The notes under the pieces were generated by a model that worked only from the letters and a program-made list of their open reading frames with translations, did not search any database and was not told where the DNA came from. The translations under genes were made by a program, and so were the position numbers. A DNA stretch of 64,000 nucleotides, from contig CAYHVK010000009.1 of assembly GCA_964360255.1 (NCBI GenBank), positions 62,001 to 126,000 of the forward strand, written 5' to 3'. The DNA comes from CAYHVK01 sp964360255 (GTDB lineage: Bacteria; Bdellovibrionota; Bdellovibrionia; Bdellovibrionales; UBA1609). Shown here piece by piece: positions 1 through 8,678 of this stretch. Each line of letters starts with the position of its first letter. Position 1 is the stretch's first letter.

Positions 1-1
1 T

Positions 2-154
2 GGTCGTGTAGATAAGTTATCAAAAGCACTTTTAGAAAAAGATCTCAGCTGCCGTCGCGGCATTGTGACAGTGTACAAGCCGCATTTTAATGAGCTCGTA
101 GCAAAGTATGCCGAGAAGGCGACAGGGACTGAATTTAGAAGAATATGCGACTAA
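2..154 (+). CDS. C-terminal fragment of an unidentified protein
   Basis: An open frame enters from the left edge and stops at TAA 152-154, giving the last 50 residues of a protein whose start lies outside the window. The fragment is basic (for example CRRGIVTVYKPHF) and ends RRICD. It has no signal, membrane segment or motif that I recognise. It converges on the lipoprotein gene on the other strand, with only two bases between the stop codons. Function cannot be assigned from this piece. Confidence 0.55.
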   Translation, partial: GRVDKLSKALLEKDLSCRRGIVTVYKPHFNELVAKYAEKATGTEFRRICD

Positions 155-156
155 TG

Positions 157-1029
157 CTAGCCGCAGCTGATCGACTGAAAGAAATATTTCGAATCTTCAA
201 ATCTTAAAATGTAAGTGTCGTCTTCTTTGGTTTCTCGAGGAGGCGAATCATCGAACTCATCGTAATTATCTTGAGTCGATGAGAATTCAAATTCAGATTC
301 GCCCATTTCAAGAACTAGAAAAGGTTTTTCTTCTTTAGGATTACGTTTCATCACCCGCTGCCACCAAGAGCTAGCTGACGGATTCAAATCAAAGCGAACA
401 AAAAGACTTTCGCCGCTTTTATCAATACCCCCGGGTTCAAGGCCTTCTTCAGGCAACGGCACTTGAGTTTCAAGCTTGCCATCTTTTTCGCGACGGATAT
501 CGCCGGTGCGAAGTGGTGCCGCTTTGATTTTGTATTCTCCTGAACTGTAGCGAACTGTCCAGATATCACCATCACGTCGAAGCACAGGGTAAGTCACGGC
601 GATGCCAGCCGAACAAAGAGGTTCAGAGCCTATGCCAACATTCAGGCGTGTTCCGTTTTCTGTTTTAATAAACGTCTCGACACCAACTATTTCAGCACTA
701 AGTGCAACCAGAGTGAATGGAAGACCAATTTCATTTTTAAGTGAGTTGGCATAGCTGACGACCTGACTCAAACTGTTTTCAGGATTTTGTGCAATGTATT
801 CAGAAACTTTAGAAATAAGTTCGTTTGAGTTAAAACTAACCTTTATTGATTTTGCTGCTTGCGCTTTGCCTATGACTCCCGTGACTGAAGAGGAATTTTC
901 ACCGTTTTCAGCTTCAAGGTGGGTCTCTTCATTTTTTTCTGGTGCAGTTCTTTTTTTTGTAGAGCTTGAGCAAGCGACCAGTGATGTTAGAACTAAAACT
1001 GTTGTTAAAAAATAAAAATGTTTTCTCAT
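157..1029 (-). CDS. Putative lipoprotein, 290 aa
   Basis: I do not recognise the family. The N-terminus is a lipoprotein signal: MRK, a hydrophobic stretch, then lipobox LVAC with Cys at residue 20, followed by a Ser/Thr/Lys linker. The mature part is acidic and Ser/Glu-rich. It contains a central segment with paired cysteines (around GSEPLCSAGI and a terminal SISCG) that may form a disulfide in the periplasm. The ATG lies one base after the stop of the upstream DedA gene, so the two are almost certainly co-transcribed. The acidic tail near DEFDDSPPRETKEDD is low-complexity. Likely an envelope-attached protein; role unknown. Confidence 0.75.
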   Translation of the reverse strand: MRKHFYFLTTVLVLTSLVACSSSTKKRTAPEKNEETHLEAENGENSSSVTGVIGKAQAAKSIKVSFNSNELISKVSEYIAQNPENSLSQVVSYANSLKNEIGLPFTLVALSAEIVGVETFIKTENGTRLNVGIGSEPLCSAGIAVTYPVLRRDGDIWTVRYSSGEYKIKAAPLRTGDIRREKDGKLETQVPLPEEGLEPGGIDKSGESLFVRFDLNPSASSWWQRVMKRNPKEEKPFLVLEMGESEFEFSSTQDNYDEFDDSPPRETKEDDTYILRFEDSKYFFQSISCG

Positions 1030-1030
1030 A

Positions 1031-1669
1031 TTACGCCGTCTTCTTTGATTTCTTTTTATATATCGTAACCGCTAAATAAAGAGCAGCAAAGATAAGAATT
1101 CCTATTACGAACCAAACGAGTTCACCCCGAATGGCATGCATCATAGCTTCAGGAGAATCGAGAAGCTCAGGGTGTGCACCTAAAGTTTTTTCGCCAAACC
1201 AAGAAAGTATAAAGCACCAGAGCCCGGCGCCAATTAAAGTGGCGATAGAAAAGTTGGTAAAATTCATTTTCAAAATTCCGGCAGGAATTGATATGAGGTG
1301 TCGAATTACCGGGAGAAGCCGGGCAATAAAGACTCCAAATGTGCCAAAATCTTTTGTCCATTTCTGCGCAGCCTTGTATTTTTCACCTGAAATCAAAAAA
1401 TAACGGCCATACTTTTCTACAAACGGTGTCCCGAGCCAGCGAAATAGAATATAATTAACAACAGAACCAAAATAGCTACCGAGAGTGCCGGCCAATACCA
1501 CTAAGCTGAAATTCATTTGACCCTGTGCAGCCCAATAAGCAGCAGGAGGCATTACAAGCTCAGAAGGCACTGGGATTATTGAGCTTTCCATGGCCATAAG
1601 TATAAATACCCCCCAGTATCCCCAGTCGTGTACCCAGTTAAACCAGATCTTAATCAGCTCATGTAGCAT
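1031..1669 (-). CDS. DedA family membrane protein
   Basis: Integral inner-membrane protein of about 212 residues in the DedA (SNARE-associated, VTT) family. Members are implicated in undecaprenyl-phosphate or phospholipid flipping and in membrane homeostasis. Diagnostic features are the acidic re-entrant motif ESSIIPVPSE near the N-terminus, the small-residue run GTLGSYFGS, and the basic motif ARLLPVIRHLISIPAG. Several hydrophobic segments follow and the tail is Lys-rich (KKKSKK). The reading frame could begin at GTG 1678, but ATG 1669 is preceded by GGGTG at usable spacing and is preferred. It shares an operon with the lipoprotein gene downstream. It diverges from the phosphatase gene, with about 95 bases of promoter space. 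Confidence 0.9.
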   Translation of the reverse strand: MLHELIKIWFNWVHDWGYWGVFILMAMESSIIPVPSELVMPPAAYWAAQGQMNFSLVVLAGTLGSYFGSVVNYILFRWLGTPFVEKYGRYFLISGEKYKAAQKWTKDFGTFGVFIARLLPVIRHLISIPAGILKMNFTNFSIATLIGAGLWCFILSWFGEKTLGAHPELLDSPEAMMHAIRGELVWFVIGILIFAALYLAVTIYKKKSKKTA

Positions 1670-1763
1670 ATGTGTCACCCAAGATTACGTTTTTTTAATA
1701 ATTGAAGTCTTTTAGAGAATAGCATTTTCGAGTATGTTGCGCCAAGGGGTACGGGGGTACTAT

Positions 1764-3056
1764 ATGAAATTGAATCGTCGTGATTTTCTTAAGGGGTCTG
1801 CTGCAGTATCTGCCGGCACGGCAGTCGACTGGAGCTTAGATGACGTCTTAGCTAAGCTGCCAAGACGTTACGCAAATCCTTTCTCAATTCTACAAGGCGT
1901 GACAAACGAAACCTCAATTCAGCTCGCTGTTGGAGTTCCGACGCTGCTGAAGGCCCATTATATTCTCGTCGACACTGAAACTAGCGAAGAGTTTGAAGCC
2001 AAAATTATTAAAAGCACAGCCCCAAGTTATTCAGATGAAGTTGTTCACAAAATGTTCTTTTCGGGTCTTACTCTGGGCCGCCAATACCTCTTTCGCGTGA
2101 TCTCTGATTCGAACCAGATTCTTGATGAGCGTGAAGTTCAAACTCTTGACACGCAAAAACCAAACGCGCGAGTGGCTTTACTGTCTTGCATGAATGATTT
2201 GATCGGAATCAAAATCGATGAGATGTGGGCAGCCGTCAAAGCCAGCAATCCTGATTTTATCTGTTTGTTGGGCGACAATGTTTACGGTGATATTCTTGTT
2301 TTACACGGACCCAAAACCCTTTGGCGCCGCTATGTCGATACTCGTAATGCTTTGCCATTCTATCACTGGCGTAAATTAGTGCCGGCCATTGCCATTTGGG
2401 ACGACCATGATTTCGGTAAGAACAATGTTCTCGGAAATTATGAACATCGTGAAAACTCATTGGCAGTTTTCAATTCTTTTTACGCACAAAACCCAGTTAA
2501 AAATTTCTACACTCGTGGCCCCGGTATCTCGAGCACTTGTGAACTTTTCGGCCACCGTTTTATTTTTATGGATGGTCGTTACTTCCGTCGTACAGATTTG
2601 GCGAATCGCGAATTCTTAGGAACAGAACAACTCAATTGGGTTGAAGAGCAGGTGGCTGCGGCAAAAGGCCCCGTATTTTTCTGCATGGGCAGTCAGTTTT
2701 TTGGAAAGTATCAACCGAGTGATAATTCATACGAAGGCCTAGGCGGCGGTAATGAATTCGAAAGATTTAAAAAGGTTGCGGCATCTGCCAACCAACCCAT
2801 ACTGATGGCGTCTGGCGATGTGCATTATTCAGAAGTTCAACAAGTTAATCGAGCGTACGCTGGCTTTGACGGTTTTGAAATTACATCTAGTTGCATGCAC
2901 TCTACGGCTGATAGTAAAATTGATAGAAATGGTCGACGTATAGCAGGGACACTGCAAAATAATTTTGTGTTCTTAAATATCGATCAAGCCGGCAGCTACC
3001 AGGCGACTTGTTTTGGCTATCAAAACGAAAGGTTTTCGGTTCCGCTGCAATTTTAG
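1764..3056 (+). CDS. PhoD-like alkaline phosphatase/phosphodiesterase, Tat-exported
   Basis: Secreted metallophosphoesterase of the PhoD family, about 430 residues. The start at ATG 1764 is preferred over an upstream frame start at 1734, because GGGGG sits about eight bases before it and the protein then begins with a twin-arginine signal (NRRDFLKG). Metal-ligand motifs of the family are present: GDNVYGD, AIWDDHDFGKNN and SGDVHYSE. A short fibronectin-like N-terminal region (about residues 45-125) precedes the catalytic domain, as in PhoD. PhoD enzymes cleave phosphodiesters or phosphomonoesters outside the cytoplasm, so a role in phosphate scavenging is plausible. The desaturase gene follows after eight bases with its own Shine-Dalgarno sequence. 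Confidence 0.88.
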   Translation: MKLNRRDFLKGSAAVSAGTAVDWSLDDVLAKLPRRYANPFSILQGVTNETSIQLAVGVPTLLKAHYILVDTETSEEFEAKIIKSTAPSYSDEVVHKMFFSGLTLGRQYLFRVISDSNQILDEREVQTLDTQKPNARVALLSCMNDLIGIKIDEMWAAVKASNPDFICLLGDNVYGDILVLHGPKTLWRRYVDTRNALPFYHWRKLVPAIAIWDDHDFGKNNVLGNYEHRENSLAVFNSFYAQNPVKNFYTRGPGISSTCELFGHRFIFMDGRYFRRTDLANREFLGTEQLNWVEEQVAAAKGPVFFCMGSQFFGKYQPSDNSYEGLGGGNEFERFKKVAASANQPILMASGDVHYSEVQQVNRAYAGFDGFEITSSCMHSTADSKIDRNGRRIAGTLQNNFVFLNIDQAGSYQATCFGYQNERFSVPLQF

Positions 3057-3064
3057 GAGTACCT

Positions 3065-4198
3065 ATGCAGCAACCGACAGTTCACAAGCGTAATGTTGAT
3101 TGGACAACATTTCTGTTTATTACAGGCACTACGCTTGCTTCTCTAACAATCGTTCCAGCTTATGTTTATTTCTATGGTGCTCACGGGAGTATCGTATTTT
3201 TCGGTGCCGTTTTCGGCGTAGCTACGAACCTGAGCATTACTGCAGGCTACCATCGCATGTACGCTCACAAGGCCTACGAGGCGAGTCGCTGGATTCGCTG
3301 GGTTTTCTTGGCTATTGGCGCAGCTGCGTTTCAAGGCTCGGCCCTTAAGTGGTCTTCAGATCACCGACGTCACCACGCCAATGAAGATAGCGACAATGAC
3401 CCGTATAGCATCAATAAAGGTTTTTGGTATGCTCACGTGGAATGGCTTTTCTTCAAAGAGAGTTCCGATCAACCTATTCATGCTCCTGACTTAGCTAATG
3501 ATCCGGCCGTTCGCTGGCAAGATAAACACTATCCTTGGTTTGCAACCTTCATGGGTTTCGGCTTTCCAACGATCGTAGGAGCTTTGCTCGGCAGCGCTAT
3601 AGAAGGTTTTCTCTTGGGAGGAGTGCTCCGCACTGTGCTTACGCAGAATTCTACATTCCTAGTGAACTCGCTTGCGCACACTTGGGGCAAGCGCCCTTAT
3701 TCACTTGAGATCTCCGCCCGCGATAATATTTGCGTGGCGTTTTTAACTCACGGTGAAGGTTATCATAATTTTCACCACCGTTTTCAAATCGACTATCGTA
3801 ACGGAATTCGTTGGTACCATTGGGATCCGACAAAATGGGTGATTCAAGCTTTAGCGGCTTTTGGCCAAGCTCGTAAACTTCGTGTTGTGCCAAATAGCGA
3901 AATTCAAAAAGCGAAACTGCAAATTGACCAACAGGTTCTTCAATCTATGGGTCATAAAACTGATCACTTAGAGAATTTAAAACAGAAAATCGAAGCGCTT
4001 CACCAAGACCTCAGAAGACTTCATGCAGAATATCAACGCATTAAAGTCGAGATGAAAAACAACTCGCAAATCAAAATGGATCAAATTCGCCGCGATTTGA
4101 AAACACAAATGCGTACGACCAAGCGCGAACTGAAAGAGCAGCTGAGACGCTGGCAGTTTGAAGTTCAAATGCTCAGAGCGGTACCGGTTACGGCTTAA
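3065..4198 (+). CDS. Acyl-CoA/lipid desaturase with C-terminal coiled coil
   Basis: Membrane fatty acid desaturase (delta-9 type), 377 residues. The start is ATG 3065, with AGGAG six bases upstream. The three di-iron histidine boxes are intact: HRMYAH at 63-68, HRRHH at 100-104 and HNFHH at 234-238, plus NSLAH near 201-205. Hydrophobic segments flank them in the usual 2+2 pattern. The reaction inserts a double bond into saturated acyl chains using O2 and an electron donor, adjusting membrane fluidity. After the desaturase core come roughly 80 residues of strongly charged heptad-like sequence (about 290-370), predicted to form a coiled coil. This could mediate oligomerisation or reductase docking. 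It is likely co-transcribed with the PhoD-like gene. Confidence 0.92.
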   Translation: MQQPTVHKRNVDWTTFLFITGTTLASLTIVPAYVYFYGAHGSIVFFGAVFGVATNLSITAGYHRMYAHKAYEASRWIRWVFLAIGAAAFQGSALKWSSDHRRHHANEDSDNDPYSINKGFWYAHVEWLFFKESSDQPIHAPDLANDPAVRWQDKHYPWFATFMGFGFPTIVGALLGSAIEGFLLGGVLRTVLTQNSTFLVNSLAHTWGKRPYSLEISARDNICVAFLTHGEGYHNFHHRFQIDYRNGIRWYHWDPTKWVIQALAAFGQARKLRVVPNSEIQKAKLQIDQQVLQSMGHKTDHLENLKQKIEALHQDLRRLHAEYQRIKVEMKNNSQIKMDQIRRDLKTQMRTTKRELKEQLRRWQFEVQMLRAVPVTA

Positions 4199-4228
4199 GC
4201 TAAGCCCAAAGGCCACCCTCTCAGCTCA

Positions 4229-4252
4229 AATACGCCGCTCAATCGGCGTATT
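4229..4252. terminator. 9-bp hairpin downstream of the desaturase gene
   Basis: AATACGCCG and CGGCGTATT form a perfect 9-bp stem with a 6-base loop, 31 bases after the desaturase stop codon. No long T-run follows, so it may be a weak intrinsic terminator or an mRNA-stabilising stem. Confidence 0.5.
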
Positions 4253-4310
4253 AACTCAACTCTAACGCCCGCATAATCAAAATCTTATAAAAATATCCGA
4301 CTATAGGGAC

Positions 4311-5015
4311 ATGAAAGCCCTACTGTCGGATCTTCATGTGCATTCAGATTTCAGCGATGGACGCCATTCTATCAGTGAAGTCGTTGATTTCTACGGAAAG
4401 AAAAAATTTGATGTTATTGCCATCACTGACCATGCTTCTGACACCGGCAATGTAGCTGGCAAGGTGGCCAACTGGCTCGATATGTCTTTGAATGCCGTGA
4501 AACAAGCTCAGTACTTTGATGTGTTACGCAAAGAAGCTCAGCGAGCGTGGGAGCAGTACAGCCTCTTGGTTTTGCCGGGTATAGAGGTGACAAAAAACTA
4601 TTTGAGCACTGATCGCGCCTGTCATTTTTTAGTTATCGGTGATGACGAGATTATGGACCCTTGTAAAGACGCTCTTACAATTCTGAAAGAGGCGAAATCT
4701 AAGGGGAGCTTAACAATTGCGGCCCATCCGCTTTCAACGGGGGATTGGGAGTTTCAATCAATAAGTTTGTGGAATAATCGCGAGATGTATTCGCAGTACT
4801 TCGATGCATGGGAAACTAACACCGGCCGAAAATTTTACGATGAAGTTTATAATTCAGGTTTGCCGATTGTGGCTTCGTCAGATCTTCATTACCACCGCCA
4901 AATCGACAGCTGGAAGACTTTGCTTTATACCGAGAAATCGCGAGAAGGAGTTTTCGATGCTGTTCGAAAACAGCATCTGAAAATCGTAGATTATAAAAAC
5001 GGCGAAATTATTTAA
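4311..5015 (+). CDS. PHP-domain metal-dependent phosphoesterase
   Basis: Polymerase and histidinol phosphatase (PHP) superfamily protein, 234 residues, probably cytoplasmic. Metal-binding motifs are visible in order: DLHVHSDFSDG (HxH at 9 and 11, Asp16), ITDHASD (Asp40, His41), a Glu in PGIEVT, AAHPLS, and C-terminal ASSDLHYH. Stand-alone members hydrolyse phosphoesters such as 3',5'-bisnucleotides or short nucleotides; the substrate here cannot be deduced. AGGG sits just before ATG 4311. The last eight bases overlap the 3' end of a convergent small secreted-protein gene. Confidence 0.85.
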   Translation: MKALLSDLHVHSDFSDGRHSISEVVDFYGKKKFDVIAITDHASDTGNVAGKVANWLDMSLNAVKQAQYFDVLRKEAQRAWEQYSLLVLPGIEVTKNYLSTDRACHFLVIGDDEIMDPCKDALTILKEAKSKGSLTIAAHPLSTGDWEFQSISLWNNREMYSQYFDAWETNTGRKFYDEVYNSGLPIVASSDLHYHRQIDSWKTLLYTEKSREGVFDAVRKQHLKIVDYKNGEII

Positions 5016-5337
5016 TAAGACTGATTTCTGCGTGTGCGGGACACTCTTGGCCAGCTTTCACACTTTTAGCAGTCGCAGTTTTAATAAAGAACTGCCCATT
5101 CTTAGCTAAGTGAATATTCAGTGGTTTCATCATAAGTGCATAAGAGCCATCGTCTTGGCGAGACATCAGCTGGAAGGGCTTAATTGTGTTTTCGTTGCCA
5201 AGGTAAATTTCAGCTGTGTAAAGACAAAGAGTTGATTCTTTTTGCACAGATTTATTGCTGAAATTTAAGCGAACTGTCGTGACATCAGCAAAAGCTAAAG
5301 TCGGAAGAAGTAAAAGCGTAGAGATTAATAGTTTCAT
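5008..5337 (-). CDS. Small secreted protein, 109 aa
   Basis: Family not recognised. Residues 1-17 form a signal peptide (MKLLIST then a Leu-rich core, cleavage after AFA). The mature protein of about 92 residues is mixed beta-like and has two cysteines (TLCLY and QECPAH), which may pair in the periplasm. A strong Shine-Dalgarno sequence, AAGGAGG, precedes ATG 5337. It lies downstream of the Kef-type antiporter gene on the same strand, nine bases after that gene's stop, so it is probably the distal gene of that operon. Its 3' end overlaps the PHP gene by eight bases. Confidence 0.7.
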   Translation of the reverse strand: MKLLISTLLLLPTLAFADVTTVRLNFSNKSVQKESTLCLYTAEIYLGNENTIKPFQLMSRQDDGSYALMMKPLNIHLAKNGQFFIKTATAKSVKAGQECPAHAEISLIK

Positions 5338-5346
5338 GCGGCCTCC

Positions 5347-7587
5347 TTAGGTCGATTTAAGTTGCTTTAATTTAGTTAAATTACCAACCACCCAAAGTAA
5401 ATCGTTTTCTTTCAAAGCTAAGCTAGAATCAGGGTTTAAAATGCGCTGGCCCTCACGTTCGATTCCAACGATAAGACCATCGACTTTTTCACGCAGGCCG
5501 CAATCGCGAATCGGGCGATTAATATATTCGCTACTACTTTTAAGAATTACTGAGTCAAGTCCAAAAGTGGCTATTTCGGCATGAGGTTGTGAAGGAGCCG
5601 TCACTTCTAAAACAGCTTTCACCTGAATGAGCTGTTCATCAGTGCCGATAACGAAAACACGATCATAGGGGAGAAGCATTTCATTGCGGTTCGGAGCTAA
5701 GATTCTTTGCTCTCCACGCTGTATCATTGTGATGGTGATACCAAACTTTTCTTTAAGTGCAGTATCGATCAATTTTTTAGCAATAAATGGTGAGTGGGGA
5801 GAAACAACAAATTCAGCAAGATTCGCACTCCAGGGCGCAAGTTCGGGAGTCATTGGTCGCTTTTGAAGTTCATCGCGCTCTTTCTCGGTGAGGTTGTCTA
5901 AGAAACGATCTTCTACTTTTTGGTAAAGGGGCTCGGCATAACGACTAAAATAAACACCAATTGTAGCGGCCGCTAAAAGAATAATAGCTGGTACGGCTGT
6001 GAGCGATGCGAACTGACCGACAACAAAGGCCGCGAGCGCAACACCAATTGCGAATCTGAAAAAAGCAATGCCGTACTGAAGACGACGGAGGCGAATTAAA
6101 GTTTCGGGGTGGTAAACTTCGGCATGTCGTGCGCGAGACATAACAACGGCCCATAAGAAAGGGCCTGAGATAATAATGGCACCGAGGCAAACAATAGAGC
6201 TGATGAGTGAAGGCTCTATCCAAATCAACCAAGCTTTTTCAATTTGCGGAAGGGCTAAGCGGCTCATTGTCAGGGCTAAAGCCATAACAACAACGCTATT
6301 GAGGAGAATTTTTATTCCATACTCTTTCCAGATCAGGCTGAGCATGTTGTCGCCTGAGTCAGAAGCCATCGCGGCTTCATAACGAGCGAGGCGCTCTTTA
6401 ATTGTCGGAGAGAGTCTCTTCTCGATCCAGAAATAGAATGGATCGGCGTATTTGATTAAGTAGGGCGTGGTAAAAGTAGTAACAGCCGAAACGGCTACGG
6501 CAATGGGATATAGAAAATCGCTGGTTACTTTAAGTGTAACGCCGAGAGTGGCAATAATGAACGAGAATTCACCAATCTGTGCGAGACTCATGCCGGCTTG
6601 TACCGAATTTTTTAAACTGCGTCCTGAAACGAGAGCGCCAATGGATGAGCTCACCAGTTTGCCGACAATGGTGATCGTCGTCATAAGTAGAATGATCCAA
6701 AAATATTCAACGAGAATTTTCGGGTCAATCATCATGCCCACAGAAACAAAGAAAACGGCTCCGAATAAATCACGCACAGGTACAATGAGTTGCTCGATAC
6801 GATGGCCATCACGAGTTTCAGCAAGAAGAGATCCCATGATGAAGGCTCCGAGAGCTGGAGAGAAGCCGACATTGGCGGCAATCATCACCATCATTAAACA
6901 AAGGCTGATCGAGACAATGAGCATAGTTTCATTTGAGAGATGATGACGGATTTTCTGCAGGAGAATTGGAATAAGGTAAATTCCCATCACGAACCATAGC
7001 ACCATGAAGAAGCCGAGACGAAGCGATGAGTTCATCAGCTCAACACCTTCGAAGGCTTGTGATACGGCCACTGAAGATAAAAGCACGAGAAGCAAGATCG
7101 CCACTAAGTCTTCAACAATAAGTACCCCGAAAACTAACGATACGAAACGGCGGCCCTTCATATTGAGCTCATCAAAGGCACGGACGATAATTGTCGTTGA
7201 TGAAATTGAAAGTATACCGCCCAAGAATAAACTGTCTATTTTCGACCAACCAAGAATCTGGCCCGTTAAGTAACCGAGACCCAGCATAAATATAATTTCA
7301 AAAAGTGCGGTGATTGAAGCTGCCTTGCCAACCTGAGTGAGTTTTTTAAAACTGAACTCAAGACCCAGGCCGAAAAGCAAAAAGATAACACCGATCTCAG
7401 CCCAAACTTTTACGCTCTCAGTTTCAGTAATCCCAGGAAAGAGCGGAACATGAGGCCCAACAAGAAATCCAGCGATAAGATATCCGAGAACAACAGGTTG
7501 TTTTAAGAATTTGAAAATAAGAGTCACAACTGCGGCTATTCCGAGAATTATGCCAAGATCTTGAATCAGGTTGGGTAAATGTATCAT
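5347..7587 (-). CDS. Kef-type cation:proton antiporter with two RCK_C (TrkA_C) domains
   Basis: CPA2-family monovalent cation/proton antiporter, about 746 residues. The N-terminal half (to about residue 390) carries the dozen hydrophobic segments of the exchanger, with motifs FKFLKQPVVLGYLIAGFLVGP and GFSPALGAFIMGSLLAET. A linker with four further hydrophobic segments (about 425-560) is followed by two consecutive regulatory RCK_C-like domains (about 600-660 and 690-745). Each ends in the pattern of a ligand-binding beta-strand domain (YDRVFVIGT and NDLLWVVG). No Rossmann RCK_N domain is present. ATG 7587 is chosen because it matches the family N-terminus (MIHLPNLIQDLG); a TTG at 7623 in the same frame is an alternative. 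Likely role: K+/H+ homeostasis. Confidence 0.88.
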   Translation of the reverse strand: MIHLPNLIQDLGIILGIAAVVTLIFKFLKQPVVLGYLIAGFLVGPHVPLFPGITETESVKVWAEIGVIFLLFGLGLEFSFKKLTQVGKAASITALFEIIFMLGLGYLTGQILGWSKIDSLFLGGILSISSTTIIVRAFDELNMKGRRFVSLVFGVLIVEDLVAILLLVLLSSVAVSQAFEGVELMNSSLRLGFFMVLWFVMGIYLIPILLQKIRHHLSNETMLIVSISLCLMMVMIAANVGFSPALGAFIMGSLLAETRDGHRIEQLIVPVRDLFGAVFFVSVGMMIDPKILVEYFWIILLMTTITIVGKLVSSSIGALVSGRSLKNSVQAGMSLAQIGEFSFIIATLGVTLKVTSDFLYPIAVAVSAVTTFTTPYLIKYADPFYFWIEKRLSPTIKERLARYEAAMASDSGDNMLSLIWKEYGIKILLNSVVVMALALTMSRLALPQIEKAWLIWIEPSLISSIVCLGAIIISGPFLWAVVMSRARHAEVYHPETLIRLRRLQYGIAFFRFAIGVALAAFVVGQFASLTAVPAIILLAAATIGVYFSRYAEPLYQKVEDRFLDNLTEKERDELQKRPMTPELAPWSANLAEFVVSPHSPFIAKKLIDTALKEKFGITITMIQRGEQRILAPNRNEMLLPYDRVFVIGTDEQLIQVKAVLEVTAPSQPHAEIATFGLDSVILKSSSEYINRPIRDCGLREKVDGLIVGIEREGQRILNPDSSLALKENDLLWVVGNLTKLKQLKST

Positions 7588-7680
7588 ATGCTCTATTTCA
7601 GTGGGGCCTACTCGAGGCGTCAATACTTTCTAACAGTTATATAACTGCTCAAAGCCTATGACATATGTTTTTTTATACTT

Positions 7681-8631
7681 ATGTGTAAATTGCAGCTCAT
7701 CGCAGCAGGTATCGGAATTGGCCAAGATCTCGCGGGTGTCGAAAATGGCCCTGAAGCTTGGTTTGATTTTTTTCGCGAACATTATCCACGTTTGCTTTAC
7801 GTTCCACCTGAGGCAAGTCTAATAAAGAATAATTTATCCTCAGTCCATCTTCATAATAACAAAGATTCTCAGAGCTTTCCTTTCGCGGTTTATGATCAAC
7901 TCGCTCAGCAAGTGGCGAACAGTCAGAGGAGAGGCTTTCTACCAGTGACTTTGGGTGGTGATCACAGTGTTGCAATGGGCTCGATCACGGGCAGCCTGCA
8001 AGCCCAGCCTAATATGAAAGTCGTTTGGGTCGATGCCCACGGAGATATCAACACTCCTGAGACCACACTCACTGGTCGTGTGCACGGAATGCCTTTGGCC
8101 TACTTGCTTGGCTTATGGGCTCAAGATCGCTTTCGCCTGAGATTGCATGAAAAAAATGTCGCTTTATTTGGAATTCGGGACCTTGATAGCGGAGAGAAGA
8201 AAATTATTCGCGATTTAGGTATTAAAGCTGTATCGCAGTCTGAAATCAGTCGCCGTGGCATTAATAAATGCTGGCAAGAAGTCAGTGAGCATTTAAATTT
8301 AGCAAATTCTCCGGTGCATGTAAGCTTCGATGTAGATGCGATGGATCCGAAGCTTTTTCCGTATACGGGAGTGCCAGTGAATCGTGGCCTTAACGGTTAC
8401 GAATGCGAGATTTTATTTCATAAAATCAGCCAGCTTAAGAACTTGCGAGCCATTGATATTGTCGAGTTTAATCCACTCGTAAATATCGAGAGTGGGGGAG
8501 CCGTTGATGGTCGCCATTTAGTGGGGCAATTCCTTAACAGTTTGACTCAACCCAGCCAAAATCGCGCTCAACTCAAACGAATAAGTCTTTCAACGACCTC
8601 AGAAAATATGGCGTGGCCAAATCTTGCCTAA
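7681..8631 (+). CDS. Arginase
   Basis: Ureohydrolase of about 316 residues that hydrolyses arginine to ornithine and urea with a di-manganese centre in the cytoplasm. All metal ligands are visible: GGDHS (His95), DAHGD (Asp118, His120, Asp122) and SFDVDAMDP (Asp217, Asp219). The substrate-loop motif HGMPL and a late VEFNP glutamate are also present. HGMPL and the overall spacing favour arginase over agmatinase or formiminoglutamase. ATG 7681 has no clear Shine-Dalgarno sequence. TATACT lies directly before it, so translation may be leaderless or the promoter may lie elsewhere. The protein start fits the family (LIAAGIGIGQDLAGVENGPEA). It diverges from the antiporter gene. Confidence 0.9.
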   Translation: MCKLQLIAAGIGIGQDLAGVENGPEAWFDFFREHYPRLLYVPPEASLIKNNLSSVHLHNNKDSQSFPFAVYDQLAQQVANSQRRGFLPVTLGGDHSVAMGSITGSLQAQPNMKVVWVDAHGDINTPETTLTGRVHGMPLAYLLGLWAQDRFRLRLHEKNVALFGIRDLDSGEKKIIRDLGIKAVSQSEISRRGINKCWQEVSEHLNLANSPVHVSFDVDAMDPKLFPYTGVPVNRGLNGYECEILFHKISQLKNLRAIDIVEFNPLVNIESGGAVDGRHLVGQFLNSLTQPSQNRAQLKRISLSTTSENMAWPNLA

Positions 8632-8637
8632 TGTTCT

Positions 8638-8655
8638 CATTTCAAATATGAAATG
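8638..8655. repeat. 7-bp inverted repeat after arginase
   Basis: CATTTCA and TGAAATG pair across a 4-base loop, six bases after the arginase stop and before the Shine-Dalgarno region of the esterase gene. It lacks a T-run, so terminator activity is doubtful; it could be a weak attenuator or chance. Confidence 0.3.
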
Positions 8656-8678
8656 GGGGCACTTTAAGGGGGCCTTTG

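Noticed and set aside
4311..5015. PHP gene as a fragment of DNA polymerase X or PolC
   Set aside because: The gene is complete with its own start, and no polymerase domain follows; it is a stand-alone PHP protein.
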